Source: Alteribacter aurantiacus DSM 18675 (GTDB lineage: Bacteria > Bacillota > Bacilli > Bacillales > Salisediminibacteriaceae). Taken from it: a stretch of DNA of 64,000 nt. Under the pieces are notes generated by a model, which had not been told where the DNA came from, made no database searches, and saw only the letters and a program-made list of their open reading frames with translations. The stretch is from NCBI RefSeq assembly GCF_000429705.1, contig NZ_KE386941.1:1-64000 (forward strand), written 5' to 3'. Position 1 is the stretch's first letter; each line of letters starts with the position of its first letter. The position numbers were made by a program, and so were the translations under genes. Below, one piece after another: positions 6,971-15,460 of the stretch.

Positions 6971-8488
6971 TTGAAACAAGTAGAATTGCGATTCTATAAC
7001 AGTGAAATTAGAGCTAATGAAGATGGCTCAATGAAAGTAAGTGGCTATGTAAATAAAGTTGAACAACTCTCAGAGGTTCTTGGTAGTGCAAAAAAATTTG
7101 TAGAGAAGATAGCTAAAGGCGCTTTTGATCGAGCAATTAAGAACACTAAAACAGATATTGATTTCTTAGCTGAACATGATACTAAACAGGTTTTAGCTTC
7201 AACTCGGAATAATTCATTATCCCTTCGTGAAGATAATGTTGGTCTTTATATGGAAGCAACAATTGTTCCAACTTCTTACGGAAAAGACTACTACGAATTG
7301 ATCAACTCTGGAATTTTACGAAACATGAGCTTTGGATTTCGAACAGTTAAGGACTATTGGAAATCTGGACTAAATGGAATTGCAGAAAGAACAATTCATG
7401 AATTGGAACTCTTTGAAGTTTCGGCTGTTAAAAATCCAGCATACTCACAATCTACACTTTCAGCTAGAGGAATTGATCTAGTTGAAGATATTACAATTCC
7501 AAACCTTAAAAATGAAAAGGAACAATTAAACAAAATGAAAACAGAATTTAGATATAACACCAAAAATGAAATTGAAATTCGAAAAGAAAACGAAAGCCGC
7601 GAATTTAACGAAACGCTAAAAGGTATTGCAACTCGTGATCTACAAACTACAGATTACAGTGGAGCAGTCATTCCAGAAAACGTGGCAGACCAAATCGTAG
7701 TGAAACTTGAGGAAGTTTCTCCTGTATTTGCACGAGCTAAAAAGTTTTATTCAACAAGTGGAGCTCTAAAAATCCCTCGTGAAAACGCTGTTGGAGTAGG
7801 TATGTTCGTTGGTGAAGGTGAAAACCTTATCGAAGACGCAATGATTCTTGGAGAAGTTAAACTCGAACAAAAACGAGTAGGAGCTGCACTTTCATTAACT
7901 AATCAACTAATTAATGACGCTGCTATTAATATGGCTGAATATGTACCTAGCTTGCTAGCAAGAAGAGTTTACAAAGCTGTTGAGGAATCAATACTTCATG
8001 GTAATACTGATGAAAGTTTTCGTGGAATTGTTCATGAAGAAGAAGTTGAAGCTTTCGTTCTTTCAGCAGATGTTTCACTGCTAGATACTTTGCTTGATAT
8101 GACTCTAAATATTCACCCAGAATATCTTTCTAAAGCTCAATTTATCATGTCTCGTCCTTTCTTCAATAGAGTAAGTAAACTGAAGGATGCTGTAGGCCAT
8201 GCTTACGTGCAAAATGGAATAATTAATGGAAAACCAACAAAAACTCTATTCGGTTTAGAAGTTGTAATTTCTTCTGCTCTAGAAGATGGAGATGCTTCCG
8301 GTCAAACTCCACTAATTCTTGGTTCGATTGAAGATGGATATGCAGTTATGGTTAAAAAAGGCGCTACAATGACAGTAGTTCAAGATTCTAAACAAGCATT
8401 ACGTGGTAGTCAACTATTCGTTTTTGATAGTTATATGGACGGATGCGTTTACAATCCAGATGCTTTTGCAAAATTAGTTATTGCTTAA
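6971..8488 (+). CDS. Prohead protease / HK97-fold major capsid protein fusion
   Basis: A 505-aa fusion. Residues 1-165 form a U35/S78-type prohead protease: GYVNKVEQLSEVLG near the N-terminus, catalytic H69 in AEHDTK, S120 in the signature NMSFGF and the ELELFEVSAVKNPAYS segment. A charged delta-like linker (about 175-215) leads to an HK97-family major capsid domain (about 220-505), with the N-arm, E-loop/spine pattern and C-terminal GSQLFVFDSYMDGCVYNPDAF. Start is TTG 6971, with GAGGTG 8 nt upstream. The protein would assemble and mature icosahedral shells. No portal or scaffold gene is present in the element, so a vertex must come from a helper. Confidence 0.93.
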   Translation: MKQVELRFYNSEIRANEDGSMKVSGYVNKVEQLSEVLGSAKKFVEKIAKGAFDRAIKNTKTDIDFLAEHDTKQVLASTRNNSLSLREDNVGLYMEATIVPTSYGKDYYELINSGILRNMSFGFRTVKDYWKSGLNGIAERTIHELELFEVSAVKNPAYSQSTLSARGIDLVEDITIPNLKNEKEQLNKMKTEFRYNTKNEIEIRKENESREFNETLKGIATRDLQTTDYSGAVIPENVADQIVVKLEEVSPVFARAKKFYSTSGALKIPRENAVGVGMFVGEGENLIEDAMILGEVKLEQKRVGAALSLTNQLINDAAINMAEYVPSLLARRVYKAVEESILHGNTDESFRGIVHEEEVEAFVLSADVSLLDTLLDMTLNIHPEYLSKAQFIMSRPFFNRVSKLKDAVGHAYVQNGIINGKPTKTLFGLEVVISSALEDGDASGQTPLILGSIEDGYAVMVKKGATMTVVQDSKQALRGSQLFVFDSYMDGCVYNPDAFAKLVIA

Positions 8489-8585
8489 TCATTATTGTGA
8501 AAAAACTTCACAAATTATGAGACTTGATCTACTTTAGGTCAGCTCTCTTTTATTTAAGTAGAAAATGAAAGAGGTTATTTAAAAT

Positions 8586-8996
8586 ATGAAAATCACAGGA
8601 ATGAAAGTTAAGTTGTTCATTAAAGATGCAACAACTGGAAAAGTGTTAGCTGGTCAAAAGAACGCATCTCTTTCTCGTTCCGCAGAAACTATTGATGCTA
8701 CATCAAAAGATACTGAAGGTTTTTGGAAAGAGAATTTACAAGGATTTAAAGAATGGTCAGTTGATTGTGATGGTGCGTTCATCGAATCTGATGAAGCTTA
8801 CGGAATTCTTGAAACAGCATTTATCAATTCTGAAAATGTTGACGTATATCTCGAACTCCCATCTGGTACGAAATATGAAGGAAACGCTACTATAACAGAT
8901 TTCTCACTCGAGTTTCCTTACGATGATCTTGTAACGTATTCTTTAAGTCTACAAGGTAGTGGAGCACTATACACTGCACTTGGAGAACAAGAATAA
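8586..8996 (+). CDS. Major tail tube protein, TP901-1 family
   Basis: A 136-aa protein with the characteristic layout of the TP901-1-type major tail protein of siphophages: AGQKNASLSRSAETIDATSK near the N-terminus, FKEWSVDCDGAFIESDEAY in the middle and YSLSLQGSGALY at the end. These subunits stack as hexamers to form the tail tube. AGAGG lies upstream of ATG 8586. No tape measure, tail terminator, chaperone frameshift pair or baseplate gene follows, so the subunit could only work within a helper-built tail. Confidence 0.88.
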   Translation: MKITGMKVKLFIKDATTGKVLAGQKNASLSRSAETIDATSKDTEGFWKENLQGFKEWSVDCDGAFIESDEAYGILETAFINSENVDVYLELPSGTKYEGNATITDFSLEFPYDDLVTYSLSLQGSGALYTALGEQE

Positions 8997-9089
8997 ATGA
9001 ATTGTATGGAGTGGTCTTATGGCTACTCCACCTTGTATTTGTATATAGCAGGCTGAGATCAGCCAATAAAGAAAGGAATTATAAAGATT

Positions 9090-9332
9090 ATGAATATCAA
9101 TAAGAAGTTTGACTCAATGGAAGAGCTAAAAGAGTACATGAATGACAGAGACTATCGCTGTATGTATGCAAATCTCTTAGTCGATTATTACGGTAGTCTA
9201 TTAGAGGACAATAACATAAAGAAAAGTCGTAGATATGTTTTAAATGCAGTAAATAATCATTTAGTTAAAAAAGGTTTGGACAAAGTAAGTTATCAAGTAG
9301 TTAGAACTCGCATTGAATCAAAATGGAACTAA
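9090..9332 (+). CDS. Small unknown protein in the morphogenesis block
   Basis: An 80-aa charged, helical protein with an N-terminal acidic segment and a basic C-terminus. It is not recognised. It begins 12 nt after AAAGGAA and sits between the tail tube and small terminase genes, so a role in assembly or packaging redirection is plausible but unsupported. Confidence 0.65.
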   Translation: MNINKKFDSMEELKEYMNDRDYRCMYANLLVDYYGSLLEDNNIKKSRRYVLNAVNNHLVKKGLDKVSYQVVRTRIESKWN

Positions 9333-9468
9333 GCTAACCTATACCCCATACTTTTCTAGAAAAAACGCATAAAGGCTTGAAATAACGAGGGGAGGGTCAC
9401 ACGCAATACCTGCATTTTTTGTGAAAAGCATTTTTATACAAATATTTACATTTCAGGGAGCGGATTAT
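9333..9468 (+). other. Candidate cos/packaging site upstream of small terminase
   Basis: A 136-bp gap with a G-rich stretch CGAGGGGAGGGTCACACGC (9388-9406) and A/T-rich flanks. cos sites of P27-type phages and cos-satellites commonly lie next to terS, but no conserved cosN sequence can be verified by eye. Confidence 0.3.
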
Positions 9469-9798
9469 ATGAACGATAAGATTGAACAGATTCAATCAAA
9501 TATCTATCAAGCTGTTTCAGCAAATGGAACTGTTGGACCAACTGAGTTAATCCTAATTGATCGTTTATCTTTCAATGTCTATACTGTAATTGAATGTGAA
9601 AGGAATTTACTTAAAGAAGGATTCGTTCTGGATGGACTCCATGGAAAAAAAGAGCATCCATCTGTAGCTGTGAAAAATAAAGCTGAAGCTAAAATTCGTG
9701 AGTCGCTCATTTTACTTGGTTTAGATGCAGCTTCCAAATCAAAAGAAAAAGATAAAGCAGCTACCTCTGAATTCATCACTCAATTAATTGGGGGCTAA
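9469..9798 (+). CDS. terS: P27-type phage terminase small subunit
   Basis: A 109-aa protein matching the compact P27 small terminase layout: a helical core with the YTVIECERNLLKEGFVL segment, KKEHPSVAVKNKAEAKIRES, then LLGLDAASKSK before a short acidic tail. It would recognise element DNA and hand it to a large terminase that the element lacks. This is how SaPI-type satellites redirect helper packaging. ATG 9469 has GGGAG 9-13 nt upstream; an upstream GTG at 9421 has none. The next gene starts 1 nt after its stop, so the two are coupled. Confidence 0.75.
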   Translation: MNDKIEQIQSNIYQAVSANGTVGPTELILIDRLSFNVYTVIECERNLLKEGFVLDGLHGKKEHPSVAVKNKAEAKIRESLILLGLDAASKSKEKDKAATSEFITQLIGG

Positions 9799-9799
9799 T

Positions 9800-9985
9800 A
9801 TGGCGGACTTATTTAAACGACTCCTAGAAGAAAGGGTTGTTATTGACCCAACCCTCTATATCGTAAAGATCCAAGATAAGGTTGGCCAAGAATATTCAAC
9901 TTACTTAAATGGAGTGGCTGAGCGTTGGAAGCATAACTCAACAATCATTGAGCAAGTAGAATTCTTCAAAAAGTATGATCTATAG
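9800..9985 (+). CDS. Small protein coupled to small terminase, unknown
   Basis: A 61-aa protein whose ATG (9800) is one base after the terS stop, with GGGGGC upstream. The sequence is mixed and helical with no recognised motif. The close coupling suggests a partner of the small terminase, for instance an adaptor to the helper large terminase, but nothing in the sequence proves this. Confidence 0.65.
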   Translation: MADLFKRLLEERVVIDPTLYIVKIQDKVGQEYSTYLNGVAERWKHNSTIIEQVEFFKKYDL

Positions 9986-10046
9986 GCTTGAATAATTTAA
10001 AATTCTGTGACTATAATGTTATTAGGGTTCGGGGATAGCTCGGACG

Positions 10047-10068
10047 GCCGCATTGAGCGGCTTTTTTT
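10047..10068 (+). terminator. Strong terminator of the capsid-terminase operon
   Basis: Perfect GCCGC/GCGGC stem with ATTGA loop and seven T. It touches the 3' end of the converging DUF3800 gene. Confidence 0.92.
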
Positions 10069-10942
10069 ATGGGAATCTTTTGATTCCATGCCCCATATAA
10101 TATGGCGCATTATCTAACTTTGATTCAATTGCCTCAAAAGCTCGATCTTTTTCTCCTGTTTTCATGTATTTAAAAATAGGAAATGACACAAGATCTGTTA
10201 ATTCAAGTTGAATGAAAGAAGCTTTGCCTTTATTTTTAGAAAAGCACCATTTCTCATTGAAATAAACACCTACGATATTAGAAAAGTGGCTACTATCATG
10301 ATAGTTGTTTCCGTTACTTAAAAGATTAACTAAATATGTTAATACGGCTTTATCCTCATTTTTCCCTCTAGCTTCTAGCATCAAAATTCCTTTTTTACCC
10401 TCACGGTTTAATTGTCTACAGTATCGTTCAATAATGAAGTTTAAACAAAGATCATAAACTTCATAAGGATTTGCATACTGGTTAACATGATTAATTTTAT
10501 CTATTGAAGAGCTATATATTTTATAATTCGCATTACAAATCATGTCAGTTAAATCTATTAAAAAATCATTGAAATTTATCAGTTTTGGATTAAACGGGCC
10601 TTCTTTTCGACGTATCTCACGTGAATGAAATACAACCCTCCTTTCACCATTTTTATAGTTATATAAACCATCCCTCCAATAATGAAATTTAATTGTATTA
10701 ACTGAGTCCTTGAATGAATTAAAATCTTCTTTTTTTAACACTATTCCTGAAATTGTAAACCATCTGTCATGTTTGTATAAAGATTCGTTTATAACTGCTC
10801 TCATGAATTCTAATGGTTTATTTCTTTTTAACATTTTCATTCCATTAAGGTCATTTGTTCCATTTTCATCAATTGACATAATGTAATCAAAGTCTTCTGT
10901 CCACTCATTAATAATTGTTGGTCTTTTATCCCAATTCGTCAT
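10067..10942 (-). CDS. DUF3800 domain protein
   Basis: A 291-aa protein with the DUF3800 pattern: an acidic first strand (DYIMSIDENG), VVFHSREIRRKEGPF near residue 105, an IIERY helix, GILMLEARGKNEDKAV, and a terminal IQLELTDLVSFPIFKY. DUF3800 proteins are predicted to have an RNase H-like fold with acidic active-site residues. They are often found in prophages and defence islands, and their biochemical role is not established. It is transcribed towards the morphogenesis operon and divergently from the restriction-modification gene (132-bp gap), as in a cargo or defence module. Confidence 0.8.
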   Translation of the reverse strand: MTNWDKRPTIINEWTEDFDYIMSIDENGTNDLNGMKMLKRNKPLEFMRAVINESLYKHDRWFTISGIVLKKEDFNSFKDSVNTIKFHYWRDGLYNYKNGERRVVFHSREIRRKEGPFNPKLINFNDFLIDLTDMICNANYKIYSSSIDKINHVNQYANPYEVYDLCLNFIIERYCRQLNREGKKGILMLEARGKNEDKAVLTYLVNLLSNGNNYHDSSHFSNIVGVYFNEKWCFSKNKGKASFIQLELTDLVSFPIFKYMKTGEKDRAFEAIESKLDNAPYYMGHGIKRFP

Positions 10943-11074
10943 AATTACACCTTTTCTTACTTTTTCTACAATTTTATCATAACTAAGCTGTTAGAATATA
11001 GATAAATGCAACATTCTTGAACTAATATATAGTAGAATTTAGCTATGGTTAAGTAGATAATGAGGTGTTTAATA

Positions 11075-13786
11075 ATGGCAATGCTTAGTTGGAATGAAAT
11101 AAGAGTTAGAGCAATTAGGTTTGCAAAAGAATGGCAAGATGAGACAAGTGAAAATGCTGAAGCAAAAACTTTTTGGGATGAATTTTTTAACGTTTTTGGT
11201 ATCTCGAGAAGAAGAACCGCATCATTTGAAAAGAAAGTAAAAACATTAGGTGGAAAGAGTGGGTATATAGATCTTCTATGGAAAGGCGTCTTATTAGTTG
11301 AGCATAAATCCAGAGGAAAAGACTTAGAAAGGGCATATAAACAAGCTAAGGATTATTTTCCTGGATTAAAAGAGTCCGAACTGCCAAAGTATATTTTAGT
11401 CTCAGATTTTGAAAACTTTGCACTATACGACCTAGACACAGATTCCAAAAGAATTTTTACTTTAGAAAAATTCCCCCAAAATATTGAACTCTTTGGTTTT
11501 ATTGCAGGTTATCAACAACAGGAAATTAAAGAACAAGACCCTGTAAATGTTGAAGCTGCGGAAAAGATGGGAGAGCTACATGATAAATTGAAGGAGATAG
11601 GGTATGGTGGTTCCGATCTCGAAGTTTACCTTGTTCGACTATTATTCTGTTTATTTGCAGATGATACTGGTATTTATGAGAAAAACCTATTTAGAGATTA
11701 TATAGAACATCATACTAAAGAGGATGGTTCAGATCTTGCTGGTACAATAGAACTGATATTCGAAGTTTTAAATACTCCTGTTGAGGAAAGGTTAGCGAAT
11801 ATTGATGAGACTCTTGATAAATTTCCTTACGTAAACGGTGGGTTGTTTTCGAAAAGATTAAGGTTAGCTTATTTTGATTCTGAAATGAGGGAAATGTTAT
11901 TAGAGAGTTCAGCACTTGATTGGGGTCGAATTTCTCCTGCAATTTTTGGCTCATTATTTCAAAGCGTAATGGATAGTGAAGAAAGAAGATCATTAGGAGC
12001 ACATTATACAAACGAAGAAAATATTTTAAAAGTAATAAATCCCCTCTTTCTTGAAGATCTTTGGAAAGAATTTAAAAAAGCGAAAAGAAGCCAGAAGCAG
12101 TTAGAGCTCTTCCATGAAAAGATTGCAAGTTTAAAGTTTTTAGATCCTGCTTGTGGTTGTGGGAACTTTCTTATTATTGCTTATAGAGAACTCCGATTGC
12201 TGGAGATGGAAGTAATACGAGAATTACTAAGAGGGAAAATGGTGTTGAAAATTGATCTTTGGGTAAAAGTAAATGTTGATCAATTTTACGGAGTAGAAAT
12301 AAATGAATTTGCAACTCAGGTAGCTCAACTAGCTATGTGGTTAATTGATCACCAGATGAACATGGCAATTAGTGAAGAGTTTGGCCAATACTTTGTTAGA
12401 CTTCCTCTAACTACCAAACCTAATATTATTTATGGCAATGCATTAAGAATGGATTGGAAGGAAGATATTGTTAGTCCTGAACGATTACATTTTATACTTG
12501 GAAATCCCCCTTTCGTCGGTACTGCTTATATGAGTAAGGAACAAAAAGAAGATATAACACCAATAGTAAAACCAATTAAGGCTGCAGGCGGCCTAGATTA
12601 TGTCACTGCATGGTATATAAAAGCTGCGGACTTCATTGAGGGAACCGATATTTCTGTTGCTTTTGTTTCTACAAATTCTATAGTTCAAGGTTTACAAGCA
12701 ATAGTTTTGTGGAAGTATCTTATGCATAAAAAAGCCATCTTGATAAACTTTGCACATCAGACATTTAAGTGGTCTAGTGAAGCTAAAGGTAAGGCTGCTG
12801 TTTATTGCGTAATTATAGGTTTTAGTCGAAGGTCAGAAAGTAAAAAAATGCTATTTACATACCCGAATGTTTCTGGTCCAGCTACAATGATAAGCGCTAA
12901 TAACATTAATCACTATTTGCTCGATGCGCCGACAATATTCATAAAAAGACGCAGAAAACCAATTTGTGATGTAAAAGAAATACTTTATGGTACAAAGCCG
13001 GCAGATGGAGGATATTATTTATTTAATTTAGAGGAAAAGGAAGAGTTCATAAAAAAAGAGCCTAATTCTGCAAAGTACTTTAGAGAGTGGGTAGGATCAA
13101 AGGAATTAATTAATAGCCGGAAAAGGTATGTATTATATTTAAGAAATTGCCCTCCTGGTGTGTTAAGAAAGATGCCTTTAGTCAGAGAAAGAGTCGAGGA
13201 AGTAAGAAAAGTAAGATTAGCAAGTACAAAACATGCAACAAAAAAATGGGCGGATTTCCCTACGCAGTTTACCGAAGACAGAGTAATTGAGGATGATATA
13301 TTGGCTATTCCTGAAGTTTCGTCCGAAAATAGAAGTATTATCCCCATAGCCTATTTTAAAAAAGGAACAATTTGCAGTAATAAGATATATCAACTTTCAT
13401 CCGGAGATTTATATTTATTTGGAATTCTAACATCTGCAATGCATAATGCCTGGACCAAAACTGTCTGTGGTAGGCTAGAGAACAGAATAAGTTATTCAAG
13501 TACTGTAGTATACAATAATTTCATTTTCCCTACTGAAAATGAAAAAATACGTAATACTATAGAGAAGCGTGCTAATGACGTATTATCAATAAGAGAAAAG
13601 TATGAAAAAATGGGAAGCACCCTAGCTGATCTATATGATCCAATTGTAATGCCAGTAGATTTAGTAAAAGCACATAGAAGTTTAGATAAAGCTGTAGATA
13701 AAGCATATGGGAAATCATTTAAGAATGATAATGAGAGAGTAGAGCACTTGTTTAAACTTTATCTAGATAAGGTTAACGATATATAA
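11075..13786 (+). CDS. MmeI-like type IIL restriction-modification enzyme
   Basis: A 903-aa single-chain restriction and methylation enzyme. An N-terminal PD-(D/E)xK nuclease domain shows D66 and E76-H-K78 (VEHKSRGKD). A helical spacer with the GAHYT motif (308-312) follows, then a gamma-class N6-adenine methyltransferase with motif I (DPACGCGNF, from 357) and motif IV (NPPF, 477-480), and finally a target-recognition domain and C-terminal helices. Enzymes of this class cut at a fixed distance from the site and methylate one strand for protection, so no separate methylase or specificity gene is needed. ATG 11075 is preferred because GAGGTG is 7 nt upstream. It is probably a defence cargo of the satellite. 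Confidence 0.92.
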   Translation: MAMLSWNEIRVRAIRFAKEWQDETSENAEAKTFWDEFFNVFGISRRRTASFEKKVKTLGGKSGYIDLLWKGVLLVEHKSRGKDLERAYKQAKDYFPGLKESELPKYILVSDFENFALYDLDTDSKRIFTLEKFPQNIELFGFIAGYQQQEIKEQDPVNVEAAEKMGELHDKLKEIGYGGSDLEVYLVRLLFCLFADDTGIYEKNLFRDYIEHHTKEDGSDLAGTIELIFEVLNTPVEERLANIDETLDKFPYVNGGLFSKRLRLAYFDSEMREMLLESSALDWGRISPAIFGSLFQSVMDSEERRSLGAHYTNEENILKVINPLFLEDLWKEFKKAKRSQKQLELFHEKIASLKFLDPACGCGNFLIIAYRELRLLEMEVIRELLRGKMVLKIDLWVKVNVDQFYGVEINEFATQVAQLAMWLIDHQMNMAISEEFGQYFVRLPLTTKPNIIYGNALRMDWKEDIVSPERLHFILGNPPFVGTAYMSKEQKEDITPIVKPIKAAGGLDYVTAWYIKAADFIEGTDISVAFVSTNSIVQGLQAIVLWKYLMHKKAILINFAHQTFKWSSEAKGKAAVYCVIIGFSRRSESKKMLFTYPNVSGPATMISANNINHYLLDAPTIFIKRRRKPICDVKEILYGTKPADGGYYLFNLEEKEEFIKKEPNSAKYFREWVGSKELINSRKRYVLYLRNCPPGVLRKMPLVRERVEEVRKVRLASTKHATKKWADFPTQFTEDRVIEDDILAIPEVSSENRSIIPIAYFKKGTICSNKIYQLSSGDLYLFGILTSAMHNAWTKTVCGRLENRISYSSTVVYNNFIFPTENEKIRNTIEKRANDVLSIREKYEKMGSTLADLYDPIVMPVDLVKAHRSLDKAVDKAYGKSFKNDNERVEHLFKLYLDKVNDI

Positions 13787-13807
13787 AATAATAATTTTAA
13801 TTCGCAT

Positions 13808-13845
13808 AAAAATCACCTAATAAAAGTGTTAAGGTGATTTTTATG
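13808..13845 (+). terminator. Terminator after the restriction-modification gene
   Basis: AAAAATCACCT/AGGTGATTTTT stem, 13-nt loop, A- and T-rich flanks that would work in both directions. Confidence 0.85.
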
Positions 13846-13914
13846 TTTAAAACAATACTTTTTCGGTTTATTATTGTACATATCATGTAAACCGTTCTTT
13901 CTAGGAGGGAAATT

Positions 13915-14769
13915 ATGTTTCTTTTAGGAATAATACCAATAACTATTACTACATACCTATCTAATCAGTGGGATATCTTTATTTCAAATTTTGCTTTGTT
14001 TGCTGCATTAAGTGTTATACTATATTTTGTTATTCAAAAATCCGTTGAACATCGGTTCCAGAGCCGATTAACTAAACTTAAAGGTAAGGTAGACGAGGAA
14101 GTACAAGGAAAATTAATCACCTTAAAGGGAAACCTTGATCATGATTTACAATCAAAAATAGAAGTTTTGAGAAGTACACAACAAAATAAATTGGAGTCTT
14201 TAAGACTTGAGCATCAAAAGGTGTTACTAAATTTTGAGACATTCAATAGTCAACAAAATGAGCGATACCCTCAACTATATTTCTTAACCGAGCAAGCATT
14301 AGGTTATATTTATTACTTAAGAGGAATTCGAAAATTCCCCACTTTTAAAAACTCCGATATTGAAGATGTAAAAACCTATTGTGAAGTTATAGAAATGAAT
14401 TCAGGAGATAAAAATAGAATTCTTTCTTTATGGCAACAAGATAGAGATAAAGCAATTTCGGAAATAGAAAGACTTAAAAACATCATTGATTATAATCGAG
14501 CTGAGGTTAAATGGTATGACGCTAACGATTATCTAATTTATAATGAGTTATATTTTTCTAATGAAATTACCGATCACTCAAGGAAATTGCTAGACTTAAT
14601 GCATAAATATTGGTTAAATTTAAATCCAGTGTATCATTCATCAACTTACATGACTGACTTAAATGAAATGAGCCAGGACAACTCCGTTATAAAACAAAAA
14701 ATTGATGAACAAAGGAAAATATGGAAGGTCATTATGAAAAAAGAGGTATCTGGACAAGCAACATTATAA
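13915..14769 (+). CDS. Membrane-anchored coiled-coil protein, unknown cargo
   Basis: A 284-aa protein with a short N-terminal hydrophobic stretch and one clear transmembrane helix (about residues 22-42). A charged coiled coil follows (about 45-115) that contains imperfect 15-16-residue repeats (LTKLKGKVDEEVQGK, LITLKGNLDHDLQSK). A C-terminal helical domain rich in Tyr, Trp and acidic residues makes up the rest. AGGAGG precedes ATG 13915. No enzyme motif is visible. Placement behind the restriction enzyme and before attR marks it as cargo. A membrane anchor plus sensor-like cytoplasmic part would suit an abortive-infection or exclusion protein, but that is inference. Confidence 0.75.
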   Translation: MFLLGIIPITITTYLSNQWDIFISNFALFAALSVILYFVIQKSVEHRFQSRLTKLKGKVDEEVQGKLITLKGNLDHDLQSKIEVLRSTQQNKLESLRLEHQKVLLNFETFNSQQNERYPQLYFLTEQALGYIYYLRGIRKFPTFKNSDIEDVKTYCEVIEMNSGDKNRILSLWQQDRDKAISEIERLKNIIDYNRAEVKWYDANDYLIYNELYFSNEITDHSRKLLDLMHKYWLNLNPVYHSSTYMTDLNEMSQDNSVIKQKIDEQRKIWKVIMKKEVSGQATL

Positions 14770-14874
14770 GTTAGAAGTCTATAACTTTAAGATGGACATT
14801 TATTATAAATAAAACATCTATTGTATGTTTACCAATCCAATCACTTCGATATAAGAAAAATGAGGTGATTGCCT

Positions 14875-15273
14875 ATGTTGCCAACAAAAGAGCAACTTAT
14901 ACAATATTTATCTGATAAAATGACGAACCAAGATATTGCAAAAATCTATGGAACATCGTTTCAAAAAATAATTCAACTTATTAAGGAATTTGACCTAAAT
15001 CCTGATGAACTTAGGAAAGTAAATAATTTTACCGTCTATGAACATTGGTTAGATGGAGAAGTAGTATATGTCGGAAGTGGAGTATGGTATAGGTGCAGAC
15101 GATATACTAATAGAAGGAACTCAGTACACAGAGAATTAATGGAAGAAGGGAAGATACAATATAAAATCGTTGAAGAGTTTGAGATCGAGGAAGATGCAAG
15201 GGAATATGAAGTACTACTAATCGATAAGTATAAGGAATTAGGTCAAGCAAAATTCAATAAACAAATTCATTAA
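14875..15273 (+). CDS. HTH plus GIY-YIG-like nuclease domain protein
   Basis: A 132-aa protein. Residues 5-45 are a helix-turn-helix of the type that decides repeated entry into a site (MTNQDIAKIYGTSFQKII). Residues 53-130 match a compact GIY-YIG domain in variant form: VYE at 54-56 replaces GIY, VYVGSG at 64-69 replaces YIG, then Arg residues around 73-81, H85, E112 in the YEVLLIDKY helix and N128. ATG 14875 follows GAGGTG by 7 nt. This architecture resembles phage-borne Seg-type or homing endonucleases. It lies about 125 bp from attR, at the end of the cargo. Confidence 0.72.
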   Translation: MLPTKEQLIQYLSDKMTNQDIAKIYGTSFQKIIQLIKEFDLNPDELRKVNNFTVYEHWLDGEVVYVGSGVWYRCRRYTNRRNSVHRELMEEGKIQYKIVEEFEIEEDAREYEVLLIDKYKELGQAKFNKQIH

Positions 15274-15397
15274 GGCTTGACGATTTGGAGAACCAAAGTC
15301 ATAATTGGTAGTAATCGTGTTAACTAAAAAAAACAAAAGTCCAACAAACTGTTGTGGCTGTTGTATTTATAAGTTATTTGGTTACTTTTGGGACTCT

Positions 15398-15452
15398 AAA
15401 TCGTGTTCCTCACGGAGTGCCGGTTCGACCCCGGCCACCGGTACCATACATA
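15398..15452 (+). repeat. attR, tRNA-Leu 3' fragment
   Basis: The 55-bp exact copy of 1818-1872. It contains the original chromosomal 3' half of tRNA-Leu(CAA), now separated from its 5' half; it cannot form a tRNA alone. Confidence 0.93.
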
Positions 15453-15460
15453 TTAGACTA

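Larger units (their letters stand above)
1818..15452 (+). mobile_element. Integrated PICI-like phage satellite in tRNA-Leu(CAA)
   Basis: The segment is bounded by a 55-bp perfect direct repeat of the tRNA-Leu 3' half, with a tyrosine integrase immediately inside the left end. It is visibly AT-richer than the flanks. It encodes replication-type proteins next to iterons, a protease/capsid fusion, a tail tube protein and a P27-type small terminase, but no portal, large terminase, tape measure, baseplate, holin or lysin. Gram-positive phage-inducible chromosomal islands share this size, integrase placement and private small terminase. Possession of capsid and tail tube subunits without the rest of the head module is unusual. 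The remaining 5 kb is accessory cargo (restriction-modification, DUF3800, membrane coiled-coil protein, GIY-YIG protein). A degraded prophage is the main alternative, but all reading frames look intact. Confidence 0.85.
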
